Positions 61,120-64,000 of a stretch of DNA of 64,000 nucleotides are shown piece by piece (position 1 is the first letter of the stretch; the number at the start of each line of letters is the position of its first letter). The notes beneath the pieces were generated by a model that was given only the letters and a program-made list of their open reading frames with translations, did no database searches and was not told the origin of the DNA. The stretch is from Meandrina meandrites (taxonomy: Eukaryota; Cnidaria; Anthozoa; Scleractinia; Meandrinidae). A program made the position numbers and the translations under genes. Location: contig OY855907.1 of NCBI GenBank assembly GCA_963693305.1, positions 33,018,301 to 33,082,300 on the forward strand, written 5' to 3'.

Positions 61120-61980
61120 AAGGCATTTGACAATCGTTCTAACAGCGCAGTCAGGCTATTTTCGATGGACTTCTCAAAGGCGTTTGACAATGTTAAGCAC
61201 AAGCTGGTGGTAGAAAATCTTAAAATTAAAAATGCCCCTTGAATCCATGCATAGTTAATTGGTATGTTAGCTTTCTGTGAGACAGAATGCAACGAGTTGT
61301 TTACAATGATGTAGTATGCCGCACAGGGCAGCGTCAGTGGTCCATATCTTTTTAATGTATTTTTAAACGATCGATCTTAAAATTGACGGGACTAGCAGGG
61401 ATAACATTGACCTGAATAAATACGCTGATGATTCCACACTTCAGATTACAGCTTGCAAAGCCAGTGTGGATAAAACAGGGAGTGCTCTTGGATCATTTAT
61501 GGACTGGTAACAGCTCTAAGTGTAAAGAACTAGTACTTAAAAACAAAGGACAGCAACATGCCTTCCATGAAGTATATGACCACTCAGAATGACACTTAAA
61601 CTATTCTCGGTGTTACTTTCCAGTCGGACTGTAAACTTACCAAGCATGTCAAAACAAAATTGTACGAAGCAAATAGGTGTTTTTATGTCATCAGATTAGC
61701 CTTAGAAAAGAAGGATACAATCAGAAGGCTATTGATCACCTATTTAAAGCCATTTTCCTGCCAAAGTTAACTCATGGACTGCCAGTGTATGGAGCAAGTA
61801 CATTGGACCTAAATGCAGTATAGCGTTTCCTCAAAAGATGCTACAAGCGGCGTTATATCTCGGAATTAATTAATATACATGACCTACTCGAGAAAGCTGA
61901 CCGCAAAGGTTTTCAAACGTATTCAAACGAAAGCCACCCTCTGTACAACATACTTCCTTAGCGACATCATACCACCCATC
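61120..61980 (+). pseudogene. LINE reverse-transcriptase relic
   Basis: Motif A is readable as [17 protein letters not shown] near 61159-61205, and motif C as KYADDS near 61418-61435. C-terminal fragments follow (KLTKHVKTKLYEANRCFYVIR) at 61640-61700. Several stops and frameshifts interrupt it and segments between motifs are lost. It is an old non-LTR element lying between the two cGAS-like genes. Confidence 0.7.
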
Positions 61981-62071
61981 AATTATGATCCCCTAGCATT
62001 AAATTGCCTGAATTGAATACTGAACGTTTTATGAACTATTACTATTAATGTACTAACCACAGAGAACTATT

Positions 62072-62125
62072 GAAGGAGGAGGAGGAGAAGGAGGAGGAGG
62101 AGGGGGAGTTGGAGGAGGAACAAGG
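62072..62125. repeat. (GGA)n-rich microsatellite
   Basis: About 50 bp of GGAGGAGGAGAA-type purine repeat. Confidence 0.8.
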
Positions 62126-62497
62126 TGGAACGAGACCCTCGCCTCTCGCGGCTCGCCCCACTTTGCATTCACGTTTTCGCGTCAGAAAGAAAAAGAAAGG
62201 CTGCTCTTTGTCACATAACAGAAATTATATGTATTGATTGGCGTAGTTCGATCGCGCGCTGACATTTGTTGCAATCGACTGGTTTCTTAAACTAAAATTT
62301 TCTACGAAGTTTAAGTATTTTTTTTTTATTTTCGGTTTACAAAACAAAGCCCGACGATAAAATATAAGAATCCTTGTCAATAAATGAAGTTAATCACGTT
62401 TAAAACTACGAACATGACAATTTTTCCTTGAGGCCTGCAAACTTGATTCCACCCGTGCCTGACCTAAATGCTGAGAACATGGTTGTATTCCCACAGT
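62126..62497. other. 3' flank of the second cGAS-like gene
   Basis: No gene recognised; presumed 3' untranslated and intergenic sequence. Confidence 0.4.
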
Positions 62498-64000
62498 TCA
62501 ATCTAAATCTAACTCGGGTATTGTGATGTAATTAAGTTTACGTTCTAACACGTCCTTAGCATGTAAAATAATGTGGCTAACATAATCAACAACAGCGCTT
62601 ATTATGAAGTTGTCAGGGACCATGAAGAGGTACTGCTTGAAACGCTGTTTTAAAAGAGCAAGGCCTTTGTCACTACCTTCTTTCACTGTGACATCGGCAA
62701 CGCCGCTGAAGAAACCTGACGAACTGACCTCACGGCAAACTGCTTTGTGAAGATTTGGCAAAGTGGGATTATTCTCTTTCATGTAGCAATCAACAAGATC
62801 TTCTAACCACTCGACAGCAACTTGATGAAGACTAATCTGCTTGACCTTAAGTCCTGACATGTCCTTGTGGTCAAGTTCGAATTTCTTTTTCTTTTCGCAG
62901 GTTCTGATGTAGAACTTGTGAGCCAACAAGTTAAGGTCTCCTTCAATAGTGGCCAGCAACTGCTTGAAGGCTACTTCCATCCAGCTCCATATTTGGACCA
63001 TCTTCCTATAGGCATTTTCACTAAGCACTGTAGTATTGAGGTCAGTGATCTCGTTCCAAAACCAGCCAGTCTGGCGAGAGTTAGGCACGTTACCAATGTT
63101 GACAAACACTTTATTCCAGACAGTAGCCAGAGTCTTTCCAGCAAGAAGGCCTGAGATCATGTAATCCAACAAATCAATCATTTCTAAAACCCTGATCTGT
63201 TGTTTTTTGTCCGTGGCGTCCGCTGGTGTGTACGCCAATTCCAGGCCCTTCATCTGATTCAGCATGTCTTCCACGACAAACAGGCGCAGTTTGTTCTCGT
63301 GATCGGACACGGTCAGGAGATTGTGTCTCGGAATGAAGAAACTCAGAATTTCTTCCCGACTCACGCCTTGCCAAACCAACTCTAACACATGAATTATCCT
63401 TTGCGGCCAATACTCCTTTTCCCAGAGATGACGGTCCGTTATGAACAACTCGGAAAGTAGAACAGTTTTCAGCATGTACGACGGGACCAACGAAGAATCC
63501 CACCCTAGCCTCTCTGAGATGTCATCTCTTACGACCTTCAGGACACGGTAGCATGCACTGAAACCCTGAGGAGAGGAGACCAGGACTTCCTTTTCGGCCA
63601 TGGAAAACGAGATACGCCAGCTGTCAAATCCAGCAGGAACGACGTGAAATCCACACTTCTGTAGAACAGCAATCATCTCATGTGGGAGCTTTGCCAACTG
63701 AACTGGAAGCTTGGATATACGGTAGTCCAAAGTCAATGTCAAGTCCACGCTGACAATTAAATTCTTGTAACTATCGCCGCCTTGCCAATTAATGTAAAGC
63801 GTTGTGGCCGGGCCGTGTGTTTCTGAATACATCACACCAGATGCGTTTTCTTGGCCCGCACTGCTGTTTCCAAGCAGCTCAGAAAACACCGGCCACCACG
63901 TTTCATCAAACAATCTTTGATTAACCCGTTGGATGGCCAGTCCTTCAGGCAGTTCGGCGTCTCTTAGAGATGCATTCACAAGCTTCTTGAAGTAACGAGA
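62498..64000 (-). CDS. Second cGAS-like / Mab21-family gene, partial at window edge
   Basis: The frame is open to the window end and its first codons in view align with about residue 117 of the 59046 paralogue, so the N-terminus with the GS and ExD motifs lies outside. The third catalytic acid is present in VSVDLTLTLD. The helical lobe (RISFSMAEKEVL, VPSYMLKTVLLSEL, LWEKEYW) and the same IPELDLD end are kept. The intact frame and clear but moderate divergence from the neighbour suggest a maintained tandem duplicate and not a pseudogene. It shares the intronless structure. Confidence 0.8.
   Translation of the reverse strand, partial: SRYFKKLVNASLRDAELPEGLAIQRVNQRLFDETWWPVFSELLGNSSAGQENASGVMYSETHGPATTLYINWQGGDSYKNLIVSVDLTLTLDYRISKLPVQLAKLPHEMIAVLQKCGFHVVPAGFDSWRISFSMAEKEVLVSSPQGFSACYRVLKVVRDDISERLGWDSSLVPSYMLKTVLLSELFITDRHLWEKEYWPQRIIHVLELVWQGVSREEILSFFIPRHNLLTVSDHENKLRLFVVEDMLNQMKGLELAYTPADATDKKQQIRVLEMIDLLDYMISGLLAGKTLATVWNKVFVNIGNVPNSRQTGWFWNEITDLNTTVLSENAYRKMVQIWSWMEVAFKQLLATIEGDLNLLAHKFYIRTCEKKKKFELDHKDMSGLKVKQISLHQVAVEWLEDLVDCYMKENNPTLPNLHKAVCREVSSSGFFSGVADVTVKEGSDKGLALLKQRFKQYLFMVPDNFIISAVVDYVSHIILHAKDVLERKLNYITIPELDLD

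Overview
This window looks like nuclear DNA from a marine invertebrate, most likely a cnidarian such as a stony coral. The evidence is spliced metazoan-type coding exons, a very dense load of short foldback (MITE-like) elements, tRNA-derived SINEs, non-LTR and Penelope-like retroelement remains, Mab21/cGAS-type genes in tandem, and a full-length Polinton/adintovirus whose proteins resemble those I associate with coral and anemone genomes. The organism assignment is inference. No bacterial features are present.

Layout. 1-17.7 kb is repeat-rich. It holds one recognisable host-like gene, a condensation/acyltransferase-family gene on the minus strand (3692-5219) broken by one frameshift. Around it are nested DNA transposons: a pogo-like terminal pair at 1141 and 12841, a 960-bp foldback with a 9-bp target duplication at 9001-9960, and a THAP-domain (P-element-like) relic at 10.1-12.7 kb. 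Hairpin elements are scattered between. 17730-34563 is a complete 16.8-kb Polinton/adintovirus provirus. It has 272-bp terminal inverted repeats (TIRs), identical by eye except for one 6-bp block, and a 5-bp target duplication (GCCCG). It carries about 19 tightly packed genes: protein-primed DNA polymerase B with an OTU-like N-terminal region, retroviral-type integrase, major and minor capsid proteins, packaging ATPase, adenain-like protease, a parvovirus-type phospholipase A2 protein, a collagen-repeat fibre and several uncharacterised proteins. Each TIR is itself a long imperfect palindrome. Most genes have a TATATA/TATATAG box 5-25 nt before the start codon.

34.6-39.6 kb holds a 5'-truncated LINE, an inverted-repeat element with a SINE inside, and two foldback elements. 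39707-53100 is a split short-chain dehydrogenase/reductase (SDR) gene on the plus strand. Five exons are identified and the 5' end was not found. Its 9.6-kb second intron is filled with satellites, including six copies of a ~690-bp unit and two copies of a GAGATCTC-rich foldback. One exon has a single-nucleotide frame break.

54.1-54.9 kb contains two Penelope-like GIY-YIG fragments head to head, followed by a hammerhead-ribozyme-like motif. 56965-58239 is a TA-flanked mariner/pogo-type element. 59046-64000 contains two tandem intronless cGAS-like (Mab21-family) genes on the minus strand, the second cut by the window edge, with a LINE relic between them.

How the genes work together. The Polinton is a self-contained replication, integration and virion-morphogenesis unit. 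The neighbouring cGAS-like genes belong to a family of innate nucleic-acid sensors. The SDR and condensation-family genes look like ordinary metabolic enzymes. Three separate one-nucleotide frame breaks (condensation gene, SDR exon, Polinton protease) sit in otherwise well-preserved coding sequence, so base-level assembly error must be excluded before any is called a mutation.
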